A program made the position numbers and the translations under genes. A stretch of DNA of 7,293 nt, from NCBI GenBank assembly GCA_900546435.1, contig URCQ01000044.1, forward strand, positions 1-7,293. The letters run 5' to 3'. This document shows, piece after piece, positions 6,671-7,293 of the stretch (position 1 is the stretch's first letter; each line of letters begins with the position of its first letter). The notes under the pieces were generated by a model that did no database searches, was not told the origin of the DNA, and saw only the letters and a program-made list of their open reading frames with translations. Origin of the DNA: an uncultured Pseudobutyrivibrio sp. GTDB lineage: Bacteria; Bacillota; Clostridia; Lachnospirales; Lachnospiraceae.

Positions 6671-7293
6671 ATGTTGAAGGTATTTTTAGTCGAAGATGAA
6701 TTCGTTATACGGGAAGGCATCAAGAATAATATTGATTGGGCGTCCCATGGTTATGAATTTTGCGGGGAAGCAGGTGATGGGGAAGTTGCTTATCCTATGA
6801 TCCAGAAATGTAAACCAGATATTGTCATTACGGATATCCGCATGCCCTTTATGGATGGTCTGGAATTGAGCAAGCTGATCAAGAAGGAGATGCCATGGAT
6901 TGAGATTATCATCCTGACAGGATTTGAGGAGTTTGCTTATGCCAAAGAAGCCATCAAACTTGGCGTGGCGCAGTATCTTTCCAAACCGATCAGTGGGGAC
7001 GAACTCTTGCAGGAGTTGGGTCAATTAGCGGAAAAGATCCGGGAAAAAAAGAGAGAACAGGAAGTCCGCGAGCAGTATCAGCGGGAAATGGAAGAAAATG
7101 TCCAGAAGAACCGCAAAGACTTCTTTAAGTATCTGGTGACCGGAAGCAAGACACCGGTAGAATTGCTGGAAATGGCAGACCATCTGGAACTGGATATTTC
7201 CGCCATCTGGTACAATATCGTCCTGGTACAGATCCAATCGACCAGACACGCCAGAGATGAGTTCTCCAGTAGTATTGTAGAGGCAGAAGAAAC
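6671..7293 (+). CDS. Response regulator, YesN/AraC type (5' part; runs off the window)
   Basis: The 5' part of a response-regulator gene, with 207 complete codons before the window ends and no stop. Residues 1 to about 120 are a receiver domain: acidic pocket E8-D9-E10, phosphoacceptor D55 in ITDIRMP, T83 in LTGF, and K105 in LSKP. The segment at about 117-150 is rich in Lys, Glu, Arg and Gln and is probably a coiled-coil linker. The residues after it (FFKYLVTGSK and onward) look like the middle region of YesN-type regulators, which usually end in an AraC helix-turn-helix domain. That domain would lie beyond the window, so the AraC assignment is inference. The ATG comes two bases after the glycosyltransferase TAG, and its ribosome site GAGGA (6657-6661) lies within that gene, so translation is probably coupled. 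A partner histidine kinase may follow, as is common for this class. Confidence 0.9.
   Translation, partial: MLKVFLVEDEFVIREGIKNNIDWASHGYEFCGEAGDGEVAYPMIQKCKPDIVITDIRMPFMDGLELSKLIKKEMPWIEIIILTGFEEFAYAKEAIKLGVAQYLSKPISGDELLQELGQLAEKIREKKREQEVREQYQREMEENVQKNRKDFFKYLVTGSKTPVELLEMADHLELDISAIWYNIVLVQIQSTRHARDEFSSSIVEAEE

Overview
The window is about 7.3 kb of AT-rich, gram-positive-type DNA in which every gene lies on the + strand. Strong AGGAGG-like ribosome sites, tight gene spacing, a HipB-like small regulator and a YesN/AraC-style response regulator all suggest a Clostridia bacterium, probably Lachnospiraceae. That placement is inferred from style and protein flavour, not from a marker gene, and I do not name a genus.

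Layout: positions 1-115 are a very AT-rich upstream region with a plausible sigma-A promoter and a repeated, partly palindromic element that looks like an operator. Then come a 102-residue XRE/HipB-like regulator (116-424); a three-module protein joining a divergent mannose-1-phosphate guanylyltransferase-like domain, a cupin and a type I (zinc) mannose-6-phosphate isomerase (428-2725); a canonical stand-alone mannose-1-phosphate guanylyltransferase (2802-3869); an alpha-D-phosphohexomutase (3967-5697); a membrane-anchored family 2 glycosyltransferase of the DPM1/GtrB type (5730-6668); and the first 207 codons of a response regulator (6671 to the window end). I see no convincing terminator between any of them, and the longest gap between genes is 97 bases, so one operon is the simplest reading.

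Functionally, the four central genes spell out one route: fructose-6-phosphate to mannose-6-phosphate (isomerase module), to mannose-1-phosphate (phosphohexomutase), to GDP-mannose (guanylyltransferase), and then probably transfer of the sugar to a polyprenyl-phosphate carrier at the membrane for surface glycan or glycolipid modification. A DNA-binding regulator heads the group and a response regulator ends the visible part.

The most unusual points are these. The regulator and the fusion protein are in the same reading frame, separated only by TAA and one GAA codon. The best ribosome site in the window (369-375) opens a 16-codon ORF whose TGA overlaps the TTG start of the fusion gene. The fusion protein carries two unrelated isomerase-type modules plus a nucleotidyltransferase domain that has lost several family residues, while an intact copy of that enzyme lies immediately downstream. 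I found no CRISPR array, tRNA, rRNA, insertion sequence or phage gene.
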